The notes beneath the pieces were generated by a model. That model did no database searches and was not told where the DNA came from. It worked only from the letters and a program-made list of their open reading frames with translations. The position numbers and the translations under genes are program-made. A stretch of DNA of 64,000 nt from Lamellibrachia columna (taxonomy: Eukaryota; Annelida; Polychaeta; Sabellida; Siboglinidae), in NCBI GenBank assembly GCA_963662155.1, contig OY759270.1:9327961-9391960 (forward strand), given 5' to 3'. Positions 57,601 through 63,389 of this stretch are shown piece after piece (positions within the stretch are counted from its first letter, which is position 1; each line of letters begins with the position of its first letter).

Positions 57601-60600
57601 ACAAAAACTCAAACTTATCTAGTGTCCACTACAACATGCTAGCTCATTTATGCAAATTATGAAATCATTGGACAAATTATTAAATAGTTTTTTACCAGAT
57701 CCAGTCTAATTTTGGCAACTACGCATATTACTTTTTTACTACAGATTTAAATATCAGCTCGATTCGTGATGGGATAAATAAATTGAAAAGGGAGTTTTAA
57801 GTCATGGTTTTCGACCTATGCACCTATAGAGTTACTAAAGCATAACCATCATAACTAACTACAATAAAGAATATCACGCCAGTCATTTACTACGAAAACC
57901 TTGTTGAACACACAACATCTTAATTTCATGGGCCGCGCCGTACTGTTAGAATGTGGTATTCTGCCCATACTTGCTCACCAAATGAAAATATATTTCCATA
58001 CAGATATTCCTGTACTTGCCAATAGGATATGGCCATGCTATATTTTGTATCAAAACTCAACTTATGTAACATATTTTGGCCTTTGTTTACTAAACTAGTC
58101 CTCTTTCTGACAAAATAACATGTTTGTTTGAAACTTTTCATTGGTTCTGTGTATGACGGCCTACTTAATGCGTTACTTTTGTCTGGGTTACCCCGATTTC
58201 ACAGAACTGCGCATGCACTTATTGGTCTCGCTGGTTAACGTGTCAGTCCTGGGTCTTTTGGAGAAATGATCGGAATGTCCCACTTTTAAAACACATTCCG
58301 AGAAAACTACTGGCGTCATATTATTGATGTCAGTTACATGCGGTTAGTTTCTATTATGCCTTTTACTAGATTTAGGCGCATAGCCCCAAAACCACAACTT
58401 CTGTTTCGCTTTAAATTAATTTTTATAACCATCTTAATTGATACATGTTCAGAAATAAATTTTGGAACAATTTCACAATTTGAACATTTTTTTCAAAATT
58501 ATTAATAATTTTGAAAAAAAATTCATGATGACTTGGATTTATCATACTGCTGCATTCCAGGCATTGATTATAATACAATCTACTTTTTACTGTTTCTATT
58601 AATATTACTAATTCATTAATTCTAATCTATTACTATTACCAGGATATCTATTACTATTACTATTACTATTACTATTACTATTACTATTACTATTACTATT
58701 ACTATTACTATTACTATTACTATTACTGGGTCGTTATTACTATCGCTGAATGTCAATTAAAACATTTTTTTATGAGTCTGTGAACCCTAGAATTGCCTAT
58801 GAACTCAGTCTTTGTAGTACTAACTAAACATATATTTGTACACCATTTGAAGATCTGAGGTGAGAACATTTGTCCAAATTTGAACAAAGGGTCTGTGTGG
58901 CAATGTTACCATGTGGCAATTGACAATATGTAAAAATAACTCAGAAGTTCCGCACAAATCAATGCTTACTTTGCTCAAATCAATGCTTACAATGCTTACT
59001 TACAGACTGCAGTTCCTGCTTTAAGATAACATTTGTTGTCTGCCTGCACATATCTGAAACCATGCCCTTTGCATGTGTTAAGAATGTGTGAAGCCATAAC
59101 CACCCCAATGGGGCATCTCAACAATTAAGTAATTGGCTTACTACTCCTGCATTGTTTCATTGAGCAGGTATTTCTGAAACCATAAAATGATCAGCCTACT
59201 GGTCTTTTCATGTTATTTGAATTACAGCTCAGCCAGTGTCTGTACATTATCTACAATTACTAGCTGCTGCAATAACATGCAAACAAAGCTGATATTTTGT
59301 AAGTTTGCAGCAGAAGATGTAATAGAAAAGTAATATTACTTTAGGATCTATTACTATTATACGAGTGGTTCTCAGGGCACCTCGATTTTCACTGTCACTA
59401 CCACCAATTAAACATTTGCACTGGCTTCCAGTTTCTTATCGAATTGATTTTAAGCTGTCCACTCTTACATATCGTGCTCTATAAGATAATTAATTTCACA
59501 ACTTATTGTACCTAAAACAAAACTAGGGTCTGGAATTAACTCCCTATCACTTCGAAAACATCTGAAACTATTGCTATTTTTTGAAAAAACTCAAGACATC
59601 TATTCCAAATTGCATTTCCACCATAAATGTTCGGTTGTTCCTCGTTCTGATACTGACTTTTGCGCGTCCCTGTTCACGATTAAGCTTAATGATTCTGTTT
59701 TTTTGCACCTCTGAGCTCAGGTTCCTGAGGATATAGGTGCCACAGAATTTTATTATTATTATTATTACTTTTGAAAAAAATCTCATATATTACTATTACA
59801 GAAAAAACGTCTATTACCTATTACAATTACTGTTACATATTACTATTACCCCATGCCTGCTGCGTTCTCTTCTTAAACATAAAAAAACAAAAGTTACAAA
59901 CCTGTAGATCAGAAGAGCCAATCCACAACAGTTGGTTGTCGGTAAAGAGGGCCAGATACTTATTGTTGAATGACACAGAAATGGCCAAGAAACGTGACGC
60001 TGGACTCATCATCTTTGGTGTCTACAAACCAATGACAGTGGCACAATTTACTTGGGTGACACATCTGGCTAACAGTAAATTGTGTCAACACTCATATTTC
60101 AAATCAGGATCAGTCAGTGTTTCTGTATTTTTGCTTTCCTCAATGGTCGTATCAGGATTTAGAAAGAACCTGTGCTGAAGATTGTCAAATTAATATTTGG
60201 CATAATAGGAGAATGAATATTTGGCATAATAGGAGAATGAATATTTGGCGCAATAGGAGTATGAATATTTGGCATAATAGGGGTATGAATATTTGGCATA
60301 ATATGGGTATGAATATTTGGCATAAAAGGAGAATGAATAGTTCGCATAATAGGGGTATGAATATTTGGCATAATAGGAATATGAATAATTGGTATAATAG
60401 GAGAATGAATATTTGGCATAATAGGAGTAGTGGAGTAATATGAATATTTGGCATAATAGAGGTATGAATATTTAGCATAATATGAGTATGAATATTTGGT
60501 ATAATATGAGTATAAATATTTGGCATAATATGAGAATGAATAATTGACATAATAGGAGAATTAATATTTGGCATAATAGGACTTTGAATATTTGGCAAAA

Positions 60601-62851
60601 TAGGAGTATGCATATTTGGCATAATACAAGAATGGGATGAATATTTGGCATTACACGGGGATGAATATTTGGCATAAGAGTTATGAATATTTGGCATAAC
60701 AGGGTAATGAATATTTGGCATAACAGGGTAATGAATATTTATCATCATGAGTATGAATATTTGGCATCACAAGTATGAATATTTGGTATCACAGGTATGA
60801 AATTACTATGAATATTTGGCATCATAGGTATGAAATTACTATGAATATTTGGCATCATAGGTATGAAATTACTATGAATATTTGGCATCACGGTATGAAT
60901 ATTTGGTATCACGGGGAGTGTCAACAAGAATAATAATATCAGTATTTTTTAAATTCAAATCATAGAAATATTAAAATATGTCTAATTGAAAGATATATAC
61001 AATTCCAAGACATTACCACTTGGTCACACTTGCCACTCTGGTCCAGTAGAAACAACTCGGCCTGGTCTGCCATCAGAGCCAGTGAACTCTGATCTCGGTT
61101 CATGATGGTCCAACAGCATGGGGCAGCCTCCATGCCTGTGTAATCATACAACCAGTGTCCAGTATTTGATCACCAAATCTCAATGAGTTAGGATGACAGT
61201 TAGGATGACAATTATAGTGGCAGTTAGGATGCCAGTTAGGATGCCAGTTAGGATGCCAGTTAGGATGTCAGTTAAGATGACAGGGTGGCAGTTAGAGTGA
61301 CAGTTATGATGACAGTTAGGAGACAGTTAAAGTTAAAACGTCTGATAATTTTAATCATAAACCTATGTTATATTGTAATGTAAACAGTATCTATTTTACC
61401 ATCTTGACCGCCGAAATGTATTTTAATTAATCACAATTTTTAAATATAATCTGGCCGTTATCTGTTTATGAATACTGATCGTGCTGTTCAGTCCATTCGT
61501 GAACAACTGTTGATAATTTCTGATACCTGTGGACAGGGTCAGGCGTTCATGGGATGACGTGATGGGTATATGTCATTAACATCCATAGAATTACAATATT
61601 TATTCCTGGATACCTCACATTAAAACGTATTCACCATCTGGTGACTAAATATATTCCATATCAGGTAGCATCCATTCTTTCTGTGATTTAACAAAGGATG
61701 CAATCTTTTATTAACTGAATGTGCATAATATTATTCACACACTACAGATATGAATACCAATGAACCGAGAAGTGAAAAATTAATCGAGGAGGCAGGTTTA
61801 AATCTAAACATAAGCGTCGCCATCTAGAATGAGTGTCGCCATCTAATGGTAGTCTTCTGAAGAAGACTGCTGATAGCAGTTGAAACGTCATGGAAAAAAG
61901 GTAAACAGACTGTGAAATTAGTAAAAATATTACTCATTTGAACCATCTTCAGTCATAAATTATGAAGATGATAGTAAGTGTACATACCAGGGATGACTTG
62001 CAGTCGACGTATGCGTACATCATCAATGTTATTGACGACGAACAGACGGTATGTTGTGGTGAGAACGGCAATGCCGGTACCTTGGTAACTGTTGTAAACC
62101 TGGCACTCTGTCACACCCACATCCTTTGCATCCTGCGCAACACATGACATAAATTGTATCATCACTTGTAAGAAACATGGATCACTTTCAGTCAACATTC
62201 TAAACTATCCAAGATTTCTTTTGCCAGACATGTAGCAGACAGGTCAAAATTCAATATTTTATGAATTTTTAATATAATAAAAAAGACTGTAAATAGCTTT
62301 AACTATTGGTATGACTAGTCAAGGTTTATGGGAGGTTTTACCCACACACAATGTCACACAAGGATGCTGTGAACCGGTTTCAACATTCAATGGCAGCAAC
62401 ATTTGACTAACATTGATCTCTACTGCAGAATCAGCAAAGTTACTGACAGGATAAGGGAAAGCAGGCCAAGATTTGCTGGGCAGTGCTGCAGATGCAATGA
62501 TGAAATGACGTCAAGGACCATCATGTGGCAACCAGCACATGGAAGAACAAGCCGAGGCAGACCTGCCTTAATATTTATCAACTATCTAAGGGAAGATGTG
62601 GGACTGGATTTTGGAGAGCTGAAAGCGGCAATGAGGGATGGAGGCATCTGGAGACAGATGGTTGGAGCCAGCAGAGTTTGATTCCAGTGGCCGACATGAA
62701 TAGAACTGAATTGACAACAAACCTGTCCCATGCCGAAGTGCCGCTTAATGTTGCCAAAGATGTCATAGACAAGCACTTGGCCATCATCTTGTACGCACAG
62801 CAGGTCCTCTCTACTCGACCACGCCAGGTAAATCACAGTACCACTTTCCCA
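30340..62851 (-). CDS. VPS16: VPS16, HOPS/CORVET tethering subunit, 20 exons (5' end outside window)
   Basis: Exons, 5' to 3' on the minus strand: 62851-62723, 62132-61988, 61135-61017, 60021-59902, 57320-57265, 54395-54321, 53672-53578, 53010-52934, 52500-52375, 42616-42489, 41578-41434, 40847-40713, 40059-39951, 39204-39107, 38751-38647, 37390-37313, 36755-36586, 34189-34093, 31663-31560, 30484-30340. Total 2256 nt, 751 codons plus TAG, all phases joining. It aligns with vertebrate VPS16 (839 aa) from about residue 81 to the end: N-terminal beta-propeller ([19 protein letters not shown]), then alpha-solenoid ([44 protein letters not shown]). VPS16 bridges VPS33 and VPS18 in the HOPS and CORVET complexes for endosome/lysosome tethering. 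The first exon(s) were not found before the retrotransposon at 63.4 kb. Introns are swollen by repeats. Two introns look U12-type. Confidence 0.97.
30965..31325. repeat. Local direct duplication, two copies of about 130 bp
   Basis: gtgcagttaaaaatattcac ... cagtgtaaaatag ... cataaagagcgac (about 30965-31095) recurs diverged at about 31177-31325, within a VPS16 intron. Confidence 0.7.
31560..31663 (-). CDS. VPS16: VPS16 exon
   Basis: [20 protein letters not shown] to KCYINTG. Acceptor ttgtttcag, donor gtaagt; ends phase 2. Confidence 0.95.
31875..33692 (+). repeat. 29/26-bp VNTR, about 65 copies, open in all + frames
   Basis: The unit (aggaggagaagctacaggtg + gcagagaac, 29 bp) alternates irregularly with a 26-bp variant lacking one GGA. 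Very few point changes occur. Both lengths leave remainder 2 on division by 3, and no stop occurs in any + frame, so ORFs of 436-637 codons arise with period [20 protein letters not shown].... It sits inside a VPS16 intron opposite the gene's strand and is not a gene on this evidence. Confidence 0.95.
33720..34075 (+). pseudogene. Non-LTR retrotransposon 3' end
   Basis: Interrupted translation gives [20 protein letters not shown] ... [19 protein letters not shown], the C-terminal arginine-rich block typical of non-LTR polyproteins, followed by a cctaggaggaagaaga tail. It directly follows the VNTR and ends 18 bp from a VPS16 exon. Confidence 0.7.
34093..34189 (-). CDS. VPS16: VPS16 exon, most conserved block
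   Basis: [20 protein letters not shown] then [12 protein letters not shown]. Acceptor tttctgcag, donor gtctca. Confidence 0.97.
34640..34728 (+). pseudogene. Non-LTR retrotransposon C-terminal fragment
   Basis: [20 protein letters not shown] then NSLP, the usual end of CR1/L2-like ORFs. It runs into the 28-bp satellite at its 3' side. Confidence 0.6.
34729..36292 (+). repeat. 28-bp satellite, about 56 copies
   Basis: The unit gttagcatgcattaggtcag + taagactt fills 1.56 kb of a VPS16 intron. Left copies carry cacgcat/aggaccc variants. Right copies carry catgcat/aagactt, with interspersed aagacct and catacat variants in runs, suggesting block amplification. Confidence 0.95.
36586..36755 (-). 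CDS. VPS16: VPS16 exon, alpha-solenoid
   Basis: [20 protein letters not shown] to EFKVPER plus AG, aligning with EDQMRLLRLQRRLEDEL. Its acceptor (gtcatcacag) is the end of a 16-bp tandem repeat. Donor gtgatg. Confidence 0.95.
36758..36901 (-). repeat. 16-bp tandem repeat at a VPS16 splice acceptor
   Basis: About 9 copies of tgacacaaccatgtgg. On the minus strand the last unit forms the acceptor gtcatcacag of the VPS16 exon at 36755. Confidence 0.9.
37027..37072. repeat. (GGGT)n microsatellite
   Basis: Imperfect gggtgggtaggtgggtgg run. Confidence 0.85.
37313..37390 (-). CDS. VPS16: VPS16 exon, alpha-solenoid
   Basis: 26 codons, [20 protein letters not shown] to CDWAAK. Acceptor tctttccag, donor gtactt. 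Confidence 0.9.
38065..38108. repeat. (GTCT)n microsatellite
   Basis: tgtctgtctgtctgtccgtc run with two C variants. Confidence 0.85.
38647..38751 (-). CDS. VPS16: VPS16 exon, alpha-solenoid
   Basis: 35 codons, [20 protein letters not shown] to VIDSYEED. Acceptor cctcttgcag, donor gtaagt. Confidence 0.94.
39107..39204 (-). CDS. VPS16: VPS16 exon, alpha-solenoid
   Basis: [20 protein letters not shown] to AYNLFIQ. Acceptor ctgttgcag. The donor gtggcg is weak. Confidence 0.93.
39370..39570 (-). mobile_element. SINE-1 copy
   Basis: Reverse complement of the SINE-1 plan. The body (tatgggatcttttacctccg, gtctcttcttaaagaca, gtggggtgaac) is followed by a tRNA-like head ending near gccacactactgcggccc. 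Confidence 0.7.
39590..39930 (+). pseudogene. Non-LTR retrotransposon C-terminus and 3' tail
   Basis: [20 protein letters not shown] then [17 protein letters not shown] is the ORF end. It is followed by a 3' UTR (tttacacgtccctgttcgtg) and (ATT)n tail. The same tail is at 59375-59770. Confidence 0.75.
39951..40059 (-). CDS. VPS16: VPS16 exon, alpha-solenoid
   Basis: [20 protein letters not shown] to [13 protein letters not shown], almost identical to the vertebrate motif. Acceptor tgtccgcag, donor gtgggt; ends phase 1. Confidence 0.96.
40197..40320. repeat. 20-bp tandem repeat, 6 copies
   Basis: gatgcagggcccarcaagct six times, abutting the 3' end of a SINE-2 copy. Confidence 0.95.
40325..40445 (-). 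mobile_element. SINE-2 copy (body)
   Basis: ttgttcacatatatctgtca, tactcatttatatagctgag and aactgaggcaacgtgg match the copy at 25680. The head is truncated. Confidence 0.7.
40713..40847 (-). CDS. VPS16: VPS16 exon, alpha-solenoid
   Basis: 45 codons, [20 protein letters not shown] to VKLALK, with GVSYADIA. Acceptor gccttcag, donor gtgagt. Confidence 0.96.
40983..41165 (-). mobile_element. SINE-1 copy
   Basis: On the minus strand the head reads gtggtagctctgtggttaga then gcactggactcaac, and a B-box-like ggtttgggtca follows. Body atgtgggatattttacttcc and cctggcataggaac. Confidence 0.75.
41180..41360 (+). repeat. Dispersed repeat with GCTAGCATGTTG core, copy 2
   Basis: gagctagcatgttgtagtgg then acactggataggtttgattt; matches copy 1 at 6030 and lies within a VPS16 intron next to a SINE. 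Confidence 0.65.
41434..41578 (-). CDS. VPS16: VPS16 exon with non-AG acceptor
   Basis: [20 protein letters not shown] to [10 protein letters not shown]. The only frame-preserving junction follows gaatgcat, 10 nt past the A of CCTTGAC. The usable AG downstream gives CAA AGC TAA, a stop. Donor gtcagt. Confidence 0.9.
42110..42250 (+). repeat. Dispersed repeat with GCTAGCATGTTG core, copy 3
   Basis: tgatgatttcacaaaaacta, gagctagcatgttgcaggta. It lies 600 bp from copy 2, within the same U12-like intron of VPS16. Confidence 0.65.
42489..42616 (-). CDS. VPS16: VPS16 exon with U12-like donor
   Basis: [20 protein letters not shown] to IGIPLTYT plus CA. Acceptor cttgttag. Donor GTATCCGAAC matches the U12 5' splice site core. 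Confidence 0.93.
42640..44200 (+). pseudogene. Non-LTR reverse transcriptase, long degenerate copy
   Basis: Across frameshifts and stops: RT palm segment [20 protein letters not shown] then VYFDRAF; a later [20 protein letters not shown] and [26 protein letters not shown]; then the C-terminal block [10 protein letters not shown] and [14 protein letters not shown]. The order is right for one element inserted against the VPS16 strand in its large intron. The YADD-type catalytic motif is not intact as read, so the copy is dead. Confidence 0.8.
43927..44060 (+). repeat. 54-bp triplication inside the retrotransposon remnant
   Basis: gccttgaggtggacccccga ... acaatataacccccgcctt is present in nearly three copies, duplicating the [16 protein letters not shown] segment. 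Confidence 0.9.
44983..44988 (-). terminator. Candidate poly(A) signal of the TALE homeobox gene
   Basis: AATAAA on the minus strand, about 310 bp after the stop codon at 45298. Confidence 0.45.
45298..46122 (-). CDS. TALE-class homeobox transcription factor, intronless, nested in VPS16 intron
   Basis: A single open frame of 274 aa with a strong start context (gccATGG). A C-terminal homeodomain (about residues 167-229) has the TALE three-residue loop extension, visible as HPYP (191-194), and a recognition helix [12 protein letters not shown] with W216, F217, N219 and R221. Homeodomain position 50 is Ala, as in Iroquois/Mohawk, whereas the NKR that follows recalls PBX. Helix 1 holds IMTTWYESH. 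The first 160 residues are acidic/amphipathic with no PBC, MEIS or Iro box that I recognise, so I do not assign a subfamily. Predicted nuclear DNA-binding regulator. It lies on the same strand as VPS16, wholly inside the intron 42617-52374, and is richer in GC than its surroundings. No frameshift or stop is seen, so it is likely functional. Retroposition is one possible origin, but TALE genes elsewhere have introns. Confidence 0.93.
   Translation of the reverse strand: MADIVDSIKQNSTSSSELLTLLKNPMFGELQAMLVDECTQLTVPYTLVQNGVQFPDGTTGNEDLLVEEATLQAEFQQLAPLGNPKVTQLEKFFNTQNAEILTQRSDAISNLRMSHLSHGKFEYELRCINRYYDSHQRHLTWRVSASLKLLKEALPAEMAQLGGTTKKSKSRLLNPNAISIMTTWYESHIEHPYPTDEEKHNMAVQGGIGVTQVKAWFANKRNRTLNTKPKRQQFRLQQHLVSICDKMTVAPQDAGLSHHGNYDGFSHTVSTPCV
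46216..46236 (-). promoter_or_regulatory. TATA-like element upstream of the homeobox gene
   Basis: On the minus strand ttataaattatag lies about 100 bp before the ATG. In AT-rich DNA this could be chance. Confidence 0.25.
46240..47250. other. Non-coding, upstream of homeobox gene
   Basis: Intron of VPS16. There are no further exons or repeats that I can support. Confidence 0.4.
47500..47880 (+). promoter_or_regulatory. Promoter/5' leader-like segment with ATG and splice donor
   Basis: A TATA run (47502-47516) is followed by a C/G-richer leader containing a partly duplicated block (gcaatagttaagagacggac at about 47569 and 47650). Then comes ATGCCAGAAGCGACTGGC (47857-47874) and GTAAGTATT. It resembles the start of a plus-strand transcription unit or an LTR leader, but no downstream exon was found. 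Confidence 0.25.
48255..48480 (-). pseudogene. Non-LTR retrotransposon C-terminal remnant
   Basis: The reverse complement reads [12 protein letters not shown] ... [20 protein letters not shown], matching the SFFPRTxxxWNxLP motif at the end of CR1/L2-like ORFs. Confidence 0.75.
49118..49800 (+). repeat. 29-bp VNTR, about 24 copies, made of the SINE-1 A-box head
   Basis: The unit gtggtggtctaggtggtaga + gtgtggggt is followed without a break by a SINE whose own first bases are gtggtggtctaggtggtaga. Thus the array is a tandem expansion of the tRNA-like 5' end, including the A box. Variants (gtgatatcta, ggggtatgg, ggggcgtgg) recur in a fixed order about every four units. Confidence 0.9.
49796..50085 (+). 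mobile_element. SINE-1 copy with (TC)n
   Basis: Head gtggtagagcatcggacttt with B-box-like ggattcaaaac; body ttcattcaccccactttgtc, gaagagacattaagagctgc, ctatgccaggggaagtaata, cagggggtaaatgtgtaac. It ends after a (TC)n run (50009-50040) and gatacgattgaatgaatgaa. Confidence 0.85.
50100..52120. other. VPS16 intron sequence
   Basis: AT-rich, with a C homopolymer at about 50906. ORFs of 60-96 codons without recognisable domains. Nothing else is named. Confidence 0.45.
52124..52340 (+). pseudogene. Probable non-LTR retrotransposon 3' fragment
   Basis: One frame gives [20 protein letters not shown] then [10 protein letters not shown], like the (G)RPRxTWxR...E block of non-LTR polyproteins. It lies 35 bp from a VPS16 exon. 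Confidence 0.5.
52375..52500 (-). CDS. VPS16: VPS16 exon
   Basis: 42 codons, [20 protein letters not shown] to KQKMLLR, with [15 protein letters not shown]. Donor gtgagt opens the 9.76-kb intron that holds the TALE homeobox gene. Confidence 0.95.
52934..53010 (-). CDS. VPS16: VPS16 exon
   Basis: [20 protein letters not shown] to EFQ, aligning with EIFKIASMAPGALLLEA. Acceptor gatttacag, donor gtcagt. Confidence 0.95.
53578..53672 (-). CDS. VPS16: VPS16 exon (95 nt) with non-AG acceptor
   Basis: [20 protein letters not shown] to FLQRVP. No AG can serve as acceptor without a stop or frame break. The gap-free alignment puts the junction after cttcat, 11 nt past the branch A of TTCCTTAAT. Donor gtaagc. 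Confidence 0.88.
53705..53790 (+). mobile_element. SINE head fragment
   Basis: gtggggtgcagtagcgttgt then ggttagaacatcagactctc resembles the tRNA-like SINE head; no clear body follows. Confidence 0.5.
54070..54295. repeat. 35-bp tandem repeat, 6 copies, in a U12-type intron
   Basis: gatggagaagacgtggcaag + atgacagtgtttagt repeated with a few substitutions, ending about 25 bp from the U12 donor of VPS16. Confidence 0.9.
54321..54395 (-). CDS. VPS16: VPS16 exon (75 nt) with U12-type donor
   Basis: [20 protein letters not shown] then KDWI plus AA. Acceptor cattctgcag. The donor is GTATCCTTG, a near-perfect U12 5' splice site. Confidence 0.93.
54466..54656. repeat. Compound microsatellite (GCAC)n/(CA)n and (TA)n
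   Basis: CACG/CACA repeats at 54466-54545 and a TA run at 54583-54656. A mirror-like TGCG/TG tract follows at about 54781-54852. Confidence 0.95.
55102..56651. mobile_element. hAT-type element, 1550 bp, with 8-bp TSD
   Basis: Ends CAGGCATGGG ... CCCATGCCTG are inverted. Identical 8-bp flanks ATGTCCAC lie at 55094-55101 and 56652-56659, the TSD length of hAT transposons. The first and last 150 bp are TTAATT-rich. A 102-codon minus-strand ORF (55286-55594) inside is not recognisably transposase, so the element is likely non-autonomous. It sits in a VPS16 intron. Confidence 0.85.
56954..57260. repeat. 15-bp minisatellite, about 20 copies, at a VPS16 donor
   Basis: aatgagacaatgaag repeated almost perfectly. 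Because 15 is a multiple of 3, periodic ORFs (MKNET; HSSLS; ILHCL) appear on both strands. The last unit abuts the GT of the VPS16 exon at 57265. Confidence 0.95.
57265..57320 (-). CDS. VPS16: VPS16 exon (56 nt), beta-propeller
   Basis: [18 protein letters not shown] plus TG, aligning with KLCEFNCNIRAPPKQMVW. Acceptor tttctttgcag, donor gtaggt. The 15-bp minisatellite begins within about 5 bp of this donor. Confidence 0.93.
57590..57715 (-). repeat. Dispersed repeat with GCTAGCATGTTG core, copy 4 (inverted)
   Basis: tccactacaacatgctagct on the plus strand, and ttttttaccagatcc at the far end, mirror copy 1 at 6030. Confidence 0.65.
57800..58440 (+). repeat. Dispersed repeat, copy B (partner at 14.7 kb)
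   Basis: Shares ordered blocks with 14720-15410: tgcacctatagagttactaa, gaaaaccttgttgaacacac, ttttggcctttgtttactaa, gcatagccccaaaaccacaa. Confidence 0.7.
58558..59859. mobile_element. hAT-type element, 1302 bp, same termini, composite interior
   Basis: Starts CAGGCATTG and ends CCCCATGCCTG, flanked by ctgcattc (58550-58557) and ctgcgttc (59860-59867), an 8-bp TSD with one mismatch. Sub-terminal sequence is rich in ATTACT at both ends, including a (ATTACT)n run at about 58640-58728. A non-LTR remnant lies inside. Confidence 0.75.
59375..59770 (+). pseudogene. Non-LTR retrotransposon C-terminus and (ATT)n tail
   Basis: [20 protein letters not shown] then RAL is a canonical CR1/L2-like motif. 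The 3' UTR (gcgcgtccctgttcacgatt) and ttattattatta tail match 39590-39930. Nested in the hAT element. Confidence 0.8.
59902..60021 (-). CDS. VPS16: VPS16 exon, beta-propeller
   Basis: 40 codons, [20 protein letters not shown] to WIGSSDLQ, including the conserved KYLALFTD. Acceptor gtttgtag, donor gtttgt. Confidence 0.93.
60180..60925. repeat. Degenerate 24-bp repeat (GAATATTTGGCATAATAGG), about 28 copies
   Basis: The unit gaatatttggcataatagga + gtat has many substitutions and indels, more diverged than the other arrays here. It gives periodic ORFs (MNIWHNRR) on one strand and (MPNIHSPI) on the other. Intronic in VPS16. Confidence 0.9.
61017..61135 (-). CDS. VPS16: VPS16 exon, beta-propeller
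   Basis: [20 protein letters not shown] to GKCDQV. CCWT aligns with SCWT in vertebrates. Donor gtaatg; ends phase 0. Confidence 0.93.
61190..61330. repeat. 12-13-bp repeat (AGTTAGGATGCC), about 10 copies
   Basis: cagttaggatgacagttagg with substitutions and one-base length changes. Confidence 0.85.
61988..62132 (-). CDS. VPS16: VPS16 exon, beta-propeller
   Basis: [20 protein letters not shown] to [11 protein letters not shown]. Acceptor ttgcgcag, donor gtatgt; ends phase 1. Confidence 0.95.
62395..62685 (+). pseudogene. Non-LTR retrotransposon C-terminal remnant
   Basis: An open 92-codon frame: [60 protein letters not shown]. This is the conserved last block of non-LTR polyproteins. It fills the VPS16 intron between 62132 and 62723. 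Confidence 0.8.
62723..62851 (-). CDS. VPS16: VPS16 exon (first in window), beta-propeller
   Basis: 43 codons, [20 protein letters not shown] to IKRHFGMGQ. Acceptor ttgtgcag, donor gtttgt, phase 0 at both ends. Confidence 0.95.
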
Positions 62852-63004
62852 CTGCACAAACAACAAACACATAATGATTACTGTTAGTATGTAAATGTAA
62901 TACTGCACAGTATTTGATCCACAGGACAGCTCAAAGTACTTTACACTCCACCCCTGGCAGACCTGTTCATTCCATCATTAACTCTACATCAGCCATTCTG
63001 CAAC

Positions 63005-63180
63005 TACTGCGTAAAGACTATTCTTTCACAGACATCCACCAATGTTTATAGCCAGGTACTCATTTATACAGCTGGGTGAACTGGAGCAATGTCGGTGACA
63101 GAAATGTTTCAAAAAGTTTCAATGGGGCAGAAGGTGGATTCCTAGTCTTCTCGATTGACAGCCCAGCATGCAACATAAAC
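63005..63180 (-). mobile_element. SINE-2 copy
   Basis: ctttcacagacatccaccaa, ggtactcatttatacagctg, gaactggagcaatgtcggtg match the copies at 25680 and 40325. Confidence 0.7.
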
Positions 63181-63389
63181 TTGATATTTGCAGAGAACAT
63201 TCAAATTAAACAGATAATTAGATTAAACAATCGTGGTTCATTAAAAATATTTTGGTCACTCAAGATGTTAGGATAGATATAGATTGTTGTGCATTTTACT
63301 TTGATTATACTCACTTACAATCAGTCTATGTACCCTTAAAAATACGAATAACAGGGATCATATGTGTGCTCCTTCTCCTTGTTCCCTGC

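Noticed and set aside
60117..60927. MNIWHNRR / MPNIHSPI repeat ORFs on both strands
   Set aside because: Degenerate 24-bp intronic repeat between two VPS16 exons.
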